Origin: Chamaecrista fasciculata
Taxonomy: Eukaryota > Streptophyta > Magnoliopsida > Fabales > Fabaceae
Assembly (NCBI GenBank): GCA_003254925.1
Contig: QANZ01008445.1
Coordinates: 157,898-221,897 of the forward strand
Direction: 5' to 3'
DNA length: 64,000 bases
Every line of letters starts with the position of its first letter. Within the stretch, counting starts at the first letter, position 1. A model generated the notes under the pieces. That model was not told where the DNA came from. It made no database searches and saw only the letters and a program-made list of their open reading frames with translations. The position numbers and the translations under genes were made by a program. Positions 48,505 through 60,049 of this stretch are shown here, one piece after another.

Positions 48505-50055
48505 TTCTACAATTCAGATATGAAAAGCTTTAATTAGCAGGAAATAAAATTGTATCCACCATTTTATAAAACCCAGTGAAATTTATTAGTTGGTGGCTAA
48601 GATCCATATTTCACTAAAGTTTACCGTCGCGGAGGCGATCATGCACCCTTTAGTTATTTAGGTAGGTAACTCTTACCAATCACATCTCATGTGACTCTTA
48701 GATCTTTATGGGACTACTATCATCTCATGATAGGGCATGTTTATCCCATCTAATGCCTTGGGGTCCAAAACCGTTTTGATAACCCCATTAAGTCACTCGG
48801 TAAAACATGTGAATGGCTAAATTCAAAACAATGAGGCCCAAAAGGCCAACCCCCATATCATCAAGGCCCAACTGCAACACGTGTCGCGGAGGCGATCACC
48901 GTATTCAAAGGTACCAAGATTTCAACAGGCATCGTGTTGAAAATCCCATTCACCCGTGCTTCCTCAAGGTCAAGGTAGATACGTGTCGCGGAGGCGATCA
49001 CCGCTCTACGATGAACAAGATTTTGGCAGGGCGTTTTAGCGATGGCATTAATTACTTAAATTTACTAAAAGGGTTTGAATTATTTTAAAATTAATTAAAA
49101 TATGGTTCCGACTTTTTAATTTTAAAAAACCCTGATTTTAAAATTAAACGAGTCATGCGCCATGTTTGCTCCCCCATGTATCTCATACATACAAACATGT
49201 GCCTGGATTTTGTATCTCATACAAAACCCCACGCCCGTATCGCATACGTAATAGCGCAAAAATAAATAAATAGCATGTTAAAATCGCAGCCCTAAAACCA
49301 TACATCTAGCGCATCTCATACATCTAAATGCATAAAAGAAACCGTGTTTAGATATGGCCCATCTACCCTAGAGTTCTCCCAAGCCAATGAGAGAACCTTT
49401 CTAAAAGGAAAAATAAAAATTACACGTGAATAAACCCCAGTTACATTGAGGTATAAACAGAAATTTAAATTTTACATCCAGAGTAGAGGGAGACGACACG
49501 CAGGCCGTATTTACCGAAATAAACCTCCTAGAGCCATATCCAACACCACACAATACAAATATGAACACTTCATATAATTATTGTCAAACACGGTAACAAA
49601 ACACACAAATTAAAACTCTTTTAAAATTGTGTTTTAATTTAGGTCTGTGCAATTTTAACATGCCTTTTCTTGAGATTAGGCCTATTGTCAATAATTATAA
49701 ATACCATGAATCTCATTCAAGAATTTATAAATATTGACCCCCAAAAATTTTAAAATTCCAAATTTTAATAATTTTCAGCCACCTATATAATTATTATAAT
49801 TAAAACACTTTTAATTATAATTATACAGGATTTTCGATTTTGGCCTAGAACATCAAGAAAAATTTTTCCTTCGATCCAATCGACTTATATGTATCTCATA
49901 CATATAATTTGCACAATTTTTCTGTAGATTGATTTTAAGAAAACTGATCGGTGGATTTCTTTGTAAAACCAATTTGTTTGAAAGCGGTAAACACAAAACA
50001 CAAAAATTCATACATCTCATGCACAAACATAAGTCTTAAATCCTAGAACTAGCGT
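48505..50055 (-). other. Copia 5' leader (between PBS and gag)
   Basis: About 1.55 kb of non-coding leader, long for a copia element. It holds three exact copies of GTCGCGGAGGCGATCA (48626-48641, 48893-48908, 48985-49000). It also has a set of small perfect palindromes with CTC or CGC loops: 48665-48677, 48680-48694, 48717-48733, 49176-49190, 49208-49226, 49236-49248 and 49886-49906. No gene is visible. Structured leader RNA for packaging or dimerisation is a possible role, by inference only. Confidence 0.7.
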
Positions 50056-50068
50056 GGCTCTGATACCA
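50056..50068 (-). other. Primer-binding site, initiator tRNA-Met
   Basis: On the - strand TGGTATCAGAGCC lies one base inside the 5' LTR. This is complementary to the 3' end of plant initiator tRNA-Met, the standard primer of Ty1/copia elements. Confidence 0.93.
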
Positions 50069-50069
50069 C

Positions 50070-52106
50070 TGTTGGGAATCCTAGGCGCCTAAGGCAGCGG
50101 AAGCAAAAATAAAATTAAAAAAAAACGCCTAGGTCCTATGATTCCCGAACGGATCCGCTAGTAGAATTTAAAACTTTTGGTTAGTGTTATACCTCAGAGT
50201 TTCAAAACGATGGTTGTACGGGGCGAGTTCCACGGAGTCCACTCCCAGAGTTCTCCCTCTGCCAGTAATCCACACGAACAGTTTCTTTGATCACCGAGGT
50301 GCTAGCCTCCAAATTCTTTTCTCAAAAGAATTTCTGGGACCAATCTACAGACCTCTGAATTTCAAGAACTCCTTCTTGATAATTCAGACTTTTGAGGTGG
50401 CGCTAGAAGAATCCCCCCACAAGAACTCCTTCTTGCCTATTCTTCTCTCAAACCCTAATTATATGAGCAAAATCGAAATCTTCCTCTAACTCTTAGAGAA
50501 AGTCGATTTTCTCTATGTGTGTGCAAAGGAATATTTTCTCTCTCTAACTCTTAGGAGGAAAATCAAAACTAGGGTTTCACTAAAAATTTGTGGTGTAAGT
50601 CGACTTACACCCTTAAATAGGGAAGAATTTTGGTGATTTTAAAATTCCTAAAATAAAGATATTCTGATAATATAATTATTTTAGGCCTTGAATTTATAAT
50701 TATAATATTACCTTAATATTATAATTTAAACTCAAAATGCAATCTTGGAGAATCAAATTGAGAGATCAAATCTCCCAATGGGACCCACCTTCATGCGCCA
50801 TATGCCTCTTAATTATCCTTGGAATTTAATTAATCAAAAACCTCTAATTTTTGATTCACCAAAGATATTAAAAGATCTTCACCAAATCTTTTGAATTTCA
50901 AATCTCCATTTGAATTTCAAATAATAATTGAATTAAATAAAACAATTTTATTTAACCCAAAATTATCCCAATGAGGCGCCACCCTCCTATTTAATTATTA
51001 GGAATTTTATAATTCAATAATTTCCTAACTCTTAGGAACATTATCCAGAATTATTTTCCTAATATTTAAATTGCCTATAATTAATCTCATTAATTATATT
51101 CAATTATTAATATTTAAATTTGTCCCACAAATCTAAATATGTCATCTGTAGATTAATTAAGACCAGACCTAATGTCCCAGACATTTCCTCTGTGTCTTAA
51201 ATCGTGTCACTCGCGTGACCCACGAATTAACCCTAATTCGTGTCCCTTTCAAATGGTGTTCAGTTCCTGCTTGTGTGTGACCCAACAGGCCCCACGTGAA
51301 AATGGCAGCAGGCCATCCCCATGACCTACAAGTTGTGAGCGGACTCTAGCAAGCAATCACAACTACCCAAAACACGTGAGTTATCGTTTTTACTAAAACG
51401 ACTTAACCTCAGTACCTCCGTGTCAGAGATCCGATTGTCCTACGATATCTTGGTCATGGACTAGGCACAGGAATGTCATCCATAATCCAAACCACAACTT
51501 TCTCGATTCCCTGAGTAAGTCCCAATCCTTGAGTGGCCACTCGTTTTTCATGGACAGACTCATCGAGGGCGCCAGTTAGATATCACTCATCTAATGAGGG
51601 ACAAAATCCCATTTTGGCCAATCCACATTCCACAGCAATGCAATCAACCAGACCCGTACTCAGCCCTTATAACTACCCTGTTACGGGCAGCGTTAGACTA
51701 AGCAAAAGACTAACAACTGCAACGCCGGAATAATGATGACCTCAGGTCTAAGGCATCGCTACAGGCGTACTAGGAGAGGCAAGCTGATGACTAAACCCAT
51801 GCGGGACTCTCCGGGTCAGTCCAGCAATTCGTAACCACCTTACGTAATTGCACCATGACTCTCGTCCCAACATCTAGTGTGTGCATCTCATGCACCGAGG
51901 TCATGCTGGTCTTAGTTCATTTTTGTTCCCACAAAAATAATCGACCAGGGACAGATTTAGATTAATTATCTCATAATTAATCATGGATGTCATCATAGTA
52001 AACATGCTAATAATATGATAACACATTAATTTATCTTCCATAAATTAATAATATGTTCATAACATATTTACATAAAACGATTGGCCCTAGGGCACAATCT
52101 CCAACA
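50070..52106 (-). repeat. Copia 5' LTR, complete
   Basis: 2037 bp, TGTTGGG...CCAACA on the + strand. It contains AT-rich stretches, the GAATTAACCCTAATTCGTG palindrome-like word near 51225, GTGCATCTCATGCAC (51881-51895) and a 23-nt perfect hairpin with a CTC loop (51960-51982). The LTR carries the promoter and poly(A) signals of the element; I did not assign them. Confidence 0.95.
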
Positions 52107-52562
52107 TTATGTACCAAAAAAAACATAAATAAGACAAAAATTACAATAAGATCAACAAAAATACCTCTTCGGCATAACATAACCAAACGAAATACAAACG
52201 AAAGACAACGTATAAAAAAAGAAGCGAAAGAAAAGCAAATAATATATTAATGACCTAGTCCAAACGATAGGATAATGTAAAGTACCACATAAAAAAAACA
52301 AAAGAAAGTTACACGCATACAATAATACTATTAGGAACATTGACCAACATATTCCTGGAAAAGAAAATGCCAAACATCGAATCTAAAGACCACAAATTGA
52401 AAAACTAAAAATAGTTAACATACAAAACATTAACAGTAAAGACATGTCATTAAGACAGAAAATAAAAAGAAAATCGAAAAGCAGAAAGAATACATCAGTA
52501 ATTGATAGCTAAAAATTAAAACATACCAAACAAATACAGAAACCAACATTGAGATTTAACAT
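52107..52562. other. Spacer 3' of RPA-like gene A
   Basis: AT-rich. It starts with the TTATG target duplication. A basic C-terminal tail exon like that of the other RPA copies was not found here. Confidence 0.4.
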
Positions 52563-53797
52563 TCATTGTACAAAAATATACAATACCGCAATTTTAGAGT
52601 GGAGAGAAGACAGATCGAATAACTGCACATTCATGAAAATATCCAACACAGTGAATTTCGGAGAAAACTTCAACGAAGGACAGTCATTCATTTTCAACTT
52701 GAAAATGAATTGTTGACCCACAAGATCAGCAATGATAGACGGAACATGAGGAATGTACCCACCATCCTAATGACATAGAATGAGGATAAATCATAAGAAG
52801 ACAATATTTAAAAAAAAAAGACATAATGAAATACTAAAACATACAAAATACGTACGGTATAAAACTGGTGTAATAAGTCAAGGGCAGAGCAACGTAACAT
52901 CTTAGTAACCTCCCGGTCACTTAGCTCAAGGATAACAGAGCCAGAATCATCAGAAACTTTAACATCCAATTTGAATTTTGGTAAAACAGAATCAACAATG
53001 ACCCCGCATTCAAGACATGTAAAATAAGAACCATTATGAACAACCTTACGATTGCAGACAAAACATGAATTGTAATACCAGCATTTCTTTGTAAGTACTG
53101 CTGATATTAAGCCAAAAACATAGCAGTAATCAACCTGTAAAAAACAAACGAAAATTAGAGATCCACGCATGATAACTATAAAAACAGAAACAGTACAAAC
53201 AAAAATAACTAACATCATTGGGAATTCCAGAGAGATGCTTTATATAATCTAATTCCAAAGGGACAACATCAACACCATCAGTAGCTTTAGATGGAGATTG
53301 TCTACAAAGACCAAAACTGAAGGCAGAGGAACAATCACCACATGCGCAAGAAAACCTGACAATATAGAACGTATAGAAAAAATAATATGCAAAATATATG
53401 GTAATGGAACTAAAAAAAAGGGTGAAGCCGTACCTATGTAAGAAGTCAACATATTCCTGAACTTGCGGGTTAATAAACATACGTGATACGTACAAAATAT
53501 TGCAAACTTTACGATTACCAATACATCCTTAACGTAAAGAAAAGAACGATATCAGATAAAAATAACTTAAGAATCACACAGTCTCAATGCCAAAATAAAA
53601 GTACACAAGAACAAAACAAATAAAATAAAAATACAAATATAATTTACCGTCTTATCACTTAGCACCATCTCTAGATTGAAGAAGTCGGATGGATTAGTGT
53701 ACGAAGGCATCCTCCACAGACGTATAATCCTTACTTTGATTTTCCAGACTTTCTTTAGAGGATTTAAGTCAACAACATTGTCGAACCTATAAGACAT
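52563..53797 (-). pseudogene. RPA70-like protein A of the Helitron, internally deleted
   Basis: Single-strand-DNA-binding protein of the large-subunit RPA type carried by plant Helitrons. Exon 1 (53648-53797) encodes 50 residues of the first OB fold with the motif WKIKVRIIRLWRMPS. A later exon has RMFINPQVQEYVDFLHR. The zinc-ribbon OB fold follows, with CFVC and CLEC, then FKLDVKVSDDSGSVILELSD. The last visible exon (52587-52766) is the C-terminal OB fold (GQQFIFKLKMNDCPSLKF). Only about 120 bases separate exon 1 (ends 53648) from the next recognisable exon (from 53527), and the phase does not fit. The rest of the first OB fold and the second are missing. If exon 5 is not spliced onward, the frame stops at 52563. 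Confidence 0.85.
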
Positions 53798-53869
53798 CTT
53801 GCAACACGAATAAGCGTTAAGGCAAAAGTTCAGAAAATATCATGAACTGAGAAGACTGAACAACCATGA

Positions 53870-53877
53870 TTTATATA
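53870..53877 (-). promoter_or_regulatory. TATA box of RPA-like gene A
   Basis: TATATAAA on the - strand, about 75 bases before the ATG at 53797, a normal plant core-promoter spacing. Confidence 0.6.
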
Positions 53878-54139
53878 GAGCACAAAAGTTATAACCTAAG
53901 TTATACGTCAAAGTCTTGGGGGTGCAAGAATCATCATTCCCGCTAACAAAATCTTGAAAGAAGTATAACAATAAATGTCTTCTCAAGAATCGAAAACAGA
54001 GGAGAAAAGAAAAAACAGCAAAACTTCCTCAACAAACATTGGTAGAAATACTTGAACTACAATTTAGTCATTAGGGTAGACCTACTTAAACAAATATTAA
54101 AAGAAATAACTCAGTGTTCCTACATGGCTCCTTTTTTTT

Positions 54140-54173
54140 ACAATTAATTAATTATTAAGGAAATTAATTAATT
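54140..54173. repeat. Inverted repeat next to the minisatellite
   Basis: CAATTAATTAATT and AATTAATTAATTG are exact 13-bp arms around ATTAAGGA. The same structure precedes the minisatellite of the second copy (61329-61362). Confidence 0.8.
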
Positions 54174-54188
54174 GAGTACCTTCCATAG

Positions 54189-54669
54189 CAAGGCTTTGCC
54201 GCCAAGGCTTTGCCTCCAAGGCTTTGCCGCCAAGGTTTTGCCTCCAAGGCTTTGCCGCTAGGGGTTACAGCCAAGGCTTTGCCGCCAGGGGTTGTCGCCA
54301 AGAGTTTGCCTCCAGGGGTTGTCTCCAAGGCTTTGTCGCCAGGGGTTGCCGCCAAGGGTTGCCGCCAAGGCTTTGCCTCCAAGGCTTTGCCTCCAAGGCT
54401 TTGCCGCCAGGGGTTGCCTCCAAGGCTTTGCCGCCAGGGGTTGCCTCCAAGGCCTTGCCGCCAAGAGTTTGCCTCTAGGGGTTGCCTCCGAGGCTTTGTC
54501 GCCAGGGGTTGTCGCCAAGGCTTTGCCGCCAAGAGTTTGCCTCTAGGGGTTTCCTCCAAGGCTTTGTCGCCAGAGGTTGCCTCCAGGGGTTGCCTCCATG
54601 GCTTTGCCGCCAGGGGTTGTCGCCAAGGGTTGCCGCCAATGCCTTGCCGCCAGGGCTTTGCCACCACGG
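54189..54669. repeat. GC-rich 13/14-bp minisatellite, large array
   Basis: About 35 units of CAAGGCTTTGCCGC or CAAGGCTTTGCCTC (14 bp), CAGGGGTTGCCGC (13 bp) and CAAGAGTTTGCCTC. Each unit holds the palindromes CCAAGG or GCC..GGC. It lies in a roughly 30% GC context. Several frames on both strands are free of stops, but the 13/14 mixture shifts frames and no start context or domain supports a protein. Confidence 0.92.
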
Positions 54670-55125
54670 GATGTCTAAGTGTGTAAGAGCAAGACACCTT
54701 CTATAAGCCGAAACCATAAATATTGAAAAACTACTACAAAAGGCTGCTGGTATCCATTAGATAACTGCTGATTCTTCTTCAAAACAGAAATTTTGTAGAG
54801 TGTTGTGAAATTTTCTAGAGACAACAGAGATTCTGAGGATAAAAATAGATAATATTTTAGTTTGAGGGCTTTTATGTAATCATCGATTCATATTAGTTTT
54901 GCTTGAGATACAAATAATATCTAACCAAATCAATACCATTACTTTACTATAAATTATCTGTCATTGACACTCTCTAGAATGTGGTGTATTTTAAATACAT
55001 CTTATTAGTCCTTCAAACTTCTTATTTACAGATATCAAGATGTGATTCAGAGAATAAATAGTCACCCAATGAATACTTCCTACGAACAGTCAAGGTTGGT
55101 ATCACCTATTAACCATTATTGATAA

Positions 55126-55849
55126 AACATAGTGGAGAAAAGTAAAAAGTCTTCAACTTCTTCTAAAACAGCACCATTTCAACAGATGTAACTTTAGGAA
55201 TAAATGACTAACAACCTTTGAAATGCCAGCATTAAATATCTTAATGAAGACAAATGTTGCAAATAAATTAATGTGAATTAAATTATGTTGTAAACAGATT
55301 AACATTGATGATTCAAAGAACAAATAAATAGGATAAGGTTGCTGAATTAATTCTCAAGGCCTGTTAAACTTTCGATGGAGACTCAAATACAGATAAAAAC
55401 TGTGAAATAAATGACTCCTTCATGCTTCTTGAGAAATTAAAAGTTATTGTTATAAGTTAATGAATTAACCATTCGATGATTTAAAATTTAGTCTAAAGAG
55501 TACCTTTTATGAGACCTGAAAATAGTTATCCGTTTGCAATTTAAAAATACCTGTACATATATGACTTATAAGTTTGTTGATTCATATTCAAATAGTTGTA
55601 GTTTGAATTGATCTGGTTTGAAATCCAAAATAACATTGTAGTTTTTTTTTTCTTAATCATAAATTAGCTGCGACCATATTCAAATAGTTCAACACTTTTA
55701 TATTCCTCTTCTTATAAAATATTAATATGAAGAATGAATACAATCCATGAAGTTAAACTTCCTGTTCTCATAGAATGTGCTATTAGATATAGTACTTTAC
55801 ATTGTACCACAACAAATAAGATTGTAGAACAACAAATTGAAAACAAAAA
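55126..55849. other. AT-rich spacer in the Helitron block
   Basis: No gene or clear element. It separates the duplicated segment from the RPA-like gene B region. Confidence 0.4.
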
Positions 55850-56049
55850 TAAGGAAAGCATAACTGTCGAAAAAAAAACATAATATTATAAAACTATAAC
55901 AGCAATTATAATAGTTCAATAATAGTGTTGCAGTATCACCCATATGTGAAAACCAAAATTCCAAAATTCTCAAACATAAGAAACATAAATAGCCATCTTG
56001 TCAATGTCTTATAAAAAGAAAAACATATTAAACTACTACAAATTATAAA

Positions 56050-56571
56050 CTATTCAAGAGGAACAGACTTGAGCTTCTTCGAATCTGCAAAAGAGGTAGC
56101 AACATCTCCATTCGGTCTTTTCGATGTAGATATCATGGCAAAGTTAGGGTCATGATCAATCAACTCAGTTTCCTATATACAACAAAAAGATATAAAAGAC
56201 TGTTAGCAAACTTTACTAAGCATAGAAACGAATAGAAAATGAAGGAAAAACCTTCACAGGGTCTTTAAGAACAGACGTGTCCTCTTTAACAGTTTCATCC
56301 TGAAAAAGAAAAAAAAATTATAAGAAAAATAGTTAAATTAAAATTAACAGAGTAAAAAATAATAAATTACCTTATTAAATTCTATGTACAGCTGGAACTT
56401 TTCAATTAAATCCTTATTCTCATAAATGGCAATGACAAAAAAAGTTGGATCAGCTTGGAAGAAAGTGTCCAGACTTATCTTCAATTTGAAAAGCAATCTC
56501 TTTCCCATTAAATCCTGTATCTTTCCAGGAATTACTCTCACAGCACCCAACTCCTAATGTCCAAATATAAA
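56050..56571 (-). pseudogene. Duplicated terminal exons of RPA-like gene B
   Basis: Repeats the last three exons of gene B with a 722-bp period: the C-terminal OB-fold exon (IQDLMGKRLLFKLKISLD, about 56367-56555), a small DETVKEDTSVLKDPVK exon, and the basic tail (STSKRPNGDVATSFADSKKL) to a TAG at 56050-56052. The reading frames and splice sites look intact. It has no upstream exons of its own, so it could serve as an alternative 3' end of gene B or be a passive duplicate. Confidence 0.85.
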
Positions 56572-56766
56572 TAAGGAAAGCATAATTGTGGAAAAAAAGA
56601 TATTATAAAACTAAATCAGCAATTATAGTAGTTCAATAATAGTGTTCCAGTATCACCCATATGTGAAAACCAATATTCCAAAATTCTCAAACATAAGAAA
56701 CATAAATAGCCAGCTTGTTAATGTCTTATAAAAAGAAAAACATAATAAACTACAACAAATTATAAA

Positions 56767-59049
56767 CTATTCAAGAGGAACAGCCTTCAGCTTCTTCGAA
56801 TCTGCAGAAGAGGTAGCAACATCTCCATTCAGTCTTTTCGATGTAGATATCTTGGCAAAGTTAGGGTCATGATCAATCAACTCAGTTCCCTATATACAAC
56901 AATATGATATAAAAGACTGTTAGCAAACTTTACTAAGCATAGAAACGAATAGAAAAAGAATTAACAACCTTCACAGGGTCTTTAAGAACAGATGTGTCCT
57001 CTTTAACAGTTTCATCCTGAAAAAGAAAAAAAAATTATAAGAAAAATAGTTAAATTAAAATTAGCAGAGCAAAAAATAATACATTACCTTATTAAACTCT
57101 GTGTACAACTTGAACTTTTCAATTAAATCCTCATTCTCAGAAATGGCAATGACAGTAAAAGTTGGATCAGCTTGGCAGATAGTGTCCTGACTTATCTTCA
57201 ATTTAAAAAGCAATCTCTTTCCCATTAAATCCTGAATCTTTTCAGGAATTACTCTAACAGCACCCAACTCCTAATGTCCAAATGTAAATAATATGTTAAT
57301 TATCAAATAATTAAATATCTCTTTCTCCAATATAATAGCATTTATAAAAAAACATTGACACATACAGATACCAACTCTTGCAGAAGATCAGCAGCAGAAC
57401 AACTAACTAACTCAGAAATCTCACGGTCAAATAACTTGAAAGTAGCACATCTTGAATCATCTAACACATTCAATTCAACTTTAAATTTCGGAGTAACAGA
57501 CAGAAGCATATGCCCACAACTAATACAATAAAAACCACGATCGTCGTGGATAACTTTCTTGGAGCAACTTGGGCATGCATTATAGAACCAGCCTTTTTTG
57601 GAGTCAACACTAAGGATCACTCCAAGAATCACACAATACTTGACCTGCAAAATTAAGGTTTAAATCAGTTAACCATAAAAACATAACTGACATAAAAACA
57701 TTTTGTCAGGCAACTAAATCTCACATCAGTGGACAGTTTCACAAGTGCACTCAAATTCTTTATATTATCAGAGTTCAAAATGTCATTCTCGATCAATTCA
57801 CTTGAAGACTCGGAATACCAGCTAAGGTCGGAACCAACAAAATCATCCCCAGGACCGTCAAACCTGTCAATATACTATGATTAGTAAAAAAGACATTTTA
57901 AAAATGATATAGAACATATGGACATAAAAGATACCTTGAAAGAAACATATGACATTCTTCCAGCTCTGGATTAATCAAAATTCTAGAAGGGTGACAAACA
58001 TTGTAAATAGTACGCGGAGTGAAATCTCCTGTATCAATCAAATATAGATTATATATTGTTTAAAAAAAACATATATTTAAAAAATCAAATAAACAATCAC
58101 AAAAAACATTTGAAAACCTGTAATCTTCACCCACTGCAGAACAATAACAATTGGTTTATTTGATGCCGTCCTTAAATATTCACTCAACAACTCACAGAGA
58201 TGTCCCCTTAAAGTACAAAATAGTTTATTTGACCTATATCAATTCAACAATCAACATTTAAGAAAATAACAATATATTATACAAAAGACAAACAACACAA
58301 AAAAGATAAATATTTAGTACAGTAATCTTACTCAGAATCAGTAAGCTCGATTTCAATAGACTGTGTCAGTTTTCCATCAACAATTGAATGATTGACATCA
58401 CTTTTGCATGTCAACAAACCTAGTACATCTGTTAAAAATAAGAAAATATTTCAATACAACAAACTAAGTAAAACGCCTAAATTACAAAATTAATAAGAAA
58501 GGTAATAAACTAACCAACCAAGAAGCTTTCATCATAAATTCTAGCAGATATGTCAGGAAAAGAGATGAACTTAAAACCATATAAAGATATGGCAGGTCAT
58601 CTTGAACAGGTTCAACCAAAGTTTTCTCCTGGAACTTGATTCGGTAGGCATGTACTGTAGTCTTGAACGAACCACGGTTGGGAGATAAACAAAAATTTGA
58701 GATTACATATACTTTTCCTTCTTCCAAAAGGTCAGTAACCTTTGAGAAGAAAAACTTAGTTACATGAGCAGAGATACACACTCCCTTAAAAAAAAAAAGA
58801 AACAGATTAGTAATTCTTATCTATAATATATTGTTTAATGGTTAACAGAACAACAAATTAATATAGGGGAAAAAAGACAAAATATTTAAAATACATCAAA
58901 CTAACTTGACCATCAGCAAGAACCATGTCAATGCTTGAATGATCATCAGGATGGAGCTAAGAAGGCATCCTCCTTAGCCGGATAACCCTGACCTTAATTC
59001 TCCAACATCTAGGATGAGGGAATAAATTAGTAACATTATGAAAAGCCAT
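56767..59049 (-). pseudogene. RPA70-like protein B of the Helitron, most complete copy, with two lesions
   Basis: About ten exons. Exon 1 (58906-59049) has CWRIKVRVIRLRRMPS, then TAG at 58957-58959 before SSIDMVLADGQ. Exon 2 (about 58515-58784) completes the first OB fold (VTDLLEEGKVYVISNF) and changes frame near 58590 before FKFISFPDISARIYDESF. Further exons encode SIEIELTDSE, IVIVLQWVKI, RILINPELEECHMFL and ELIENDILNSDNIKNLSA. The zinc-ribbon OB fold has CPSC and CISC (about 57370-57643), followed by the C-terminal OB fold with LMGKRLLFKLKISQD and a basic tail (STSKRLNGDVATSSADSKKL) ending at 56767. The family binds single-stranded DNA and presumably assists rolling-circle transposition. 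Both lesions lie in the first OB fold. Confidence 0.87.
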
Positions 59050-59151
59050 TTACAATAAAACAATAGCAGAAAACGTCGCAGACTTTAGAAGATAATATAA
59101 TGATTTGATAGAAACAGAAGATAGTGAAGGGTTCTGAAACACGAATGCCTG

Positions 59152-59159
59152 TATTTATA
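59152..59159 (-). promoter_or_regulatory. TATA box of RPA-like gene B
   Basis: TATAAATA on the - strand about 105 bases before the ATG at 59049. The same octamer precedes gene C. Confidence 0.55.
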
Positions 59160-60049
59160 TTGAGAAACACGAATTGAGGATCAGAATTATAATAGAAATA
59201 AATAGGCTAGACTCATGCATGCATCCAAATAAAATGAATAACTGCTGCTGACAGTTACTTGGGAAAGGAATAAGAAACAAATCGACTTTTCTACCAACAA
59301 ATGTACTGATATCAAAATCCTTACAATAATGGTATATTTAAATCATGTTATCGAATCAATTGCTCATTAATATCTATCAAGAATCGCAAACTGAAATCAA
59401 TGAATCTCAATCGACAGATTCTAATTAGATATGGTTTATATCAATTTTACATAATTAAAATCGTAAAATTCATAATAGAAATTAAAAAAAAACGAATAAT
59501 AAATAATTACTATGCCTAACTCATACATAACAGGTAATGTGAACTCAGTCAATAGTTAATTACTCTATCCTATCAATCTATTTATTGGTAACCTAAATTT
59601 AAAAATAAGTATCTATTCAACTCCCAATGATTAAATAAATAAGTAACAGACTTTGATATTCATATTTAATCAAATTTTAGTTAACTATGATTTTAGGAAT
59701 GCAGATAGTGATTGGATTGCTATACCATAAATAGTAATGATTCGTTATATGATTCTAATATAGATTATTTTTCCATAAAAATAAAAATAATAAAAATCGT
59801 GATGAATTAATCTATATAAAAACACTGAGATGAGAAAACAGATTAACGCTTAAATTGAATAGGTAATACTTAAGCATAAAATGATTGCAAAATAGTACAT
59901 AAAGTTTAATATTTTGGGTAACAGGAAACTACAACTACAGAACTAAAACATAACCAACACATAAAAGAAATATACAAAGATAAAAAGCGAAAATACATCT
60001 CTAACAAAGTCAAAACAAATTGAAAAGAAATAAATTATAAACTCTGTCT
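59160..60049. other. AT-rich spacer in the Helitron block
   Basis: No gene, repeat unit or RNA gene recognised. Confidence 0.4.

Larger units (their letters stand above)
42897..52106 (-). mobile_element. Ty1/copia LTR retrotransposon, near complete, inserted in the Helitron block
   Basis: Both LTRs start TGTTGGGAATCCTAGGCGCC and end in CCAACA on the + strand. The flanks are TTATG at 42892-42896 and 52107-52111, an exact 5-bp target duplication. Coding is on the - strand in the order gag, protease, integrase, reverse transcriptase, RNase H, which is the copia order. A primer-binding site and polypurine tract lie where expected. The element is about 9.2 kb including a 716-base N gap. The LTRs differ by many substitutions and indels, and pol carries several lesions, so it is not recent and not autonomous. 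Confidence 0.96.
54026..55125. repeat. Segmental duplication, copy 1
   Basis: Starts near CCTCAACAAACATTGGTAG and ends near CCTATTAACCATTATTGATA. It matches 61212-62032 almost base for base outside the minisatellite. It also shares its first 100 bp and the AAAGGCTGCTGGTATCC block with the third copy near 62335-62500. Confidence 0.9.

Noticed and set aside
54164..54717. Protein genes of up to 177 codons on both strands in the minisatellite
   Set aside because: They result from a stop-free GC-rich repeat. Unit length mixes 13 and 14, frames overlap on both strands, and there is no domain or start context.
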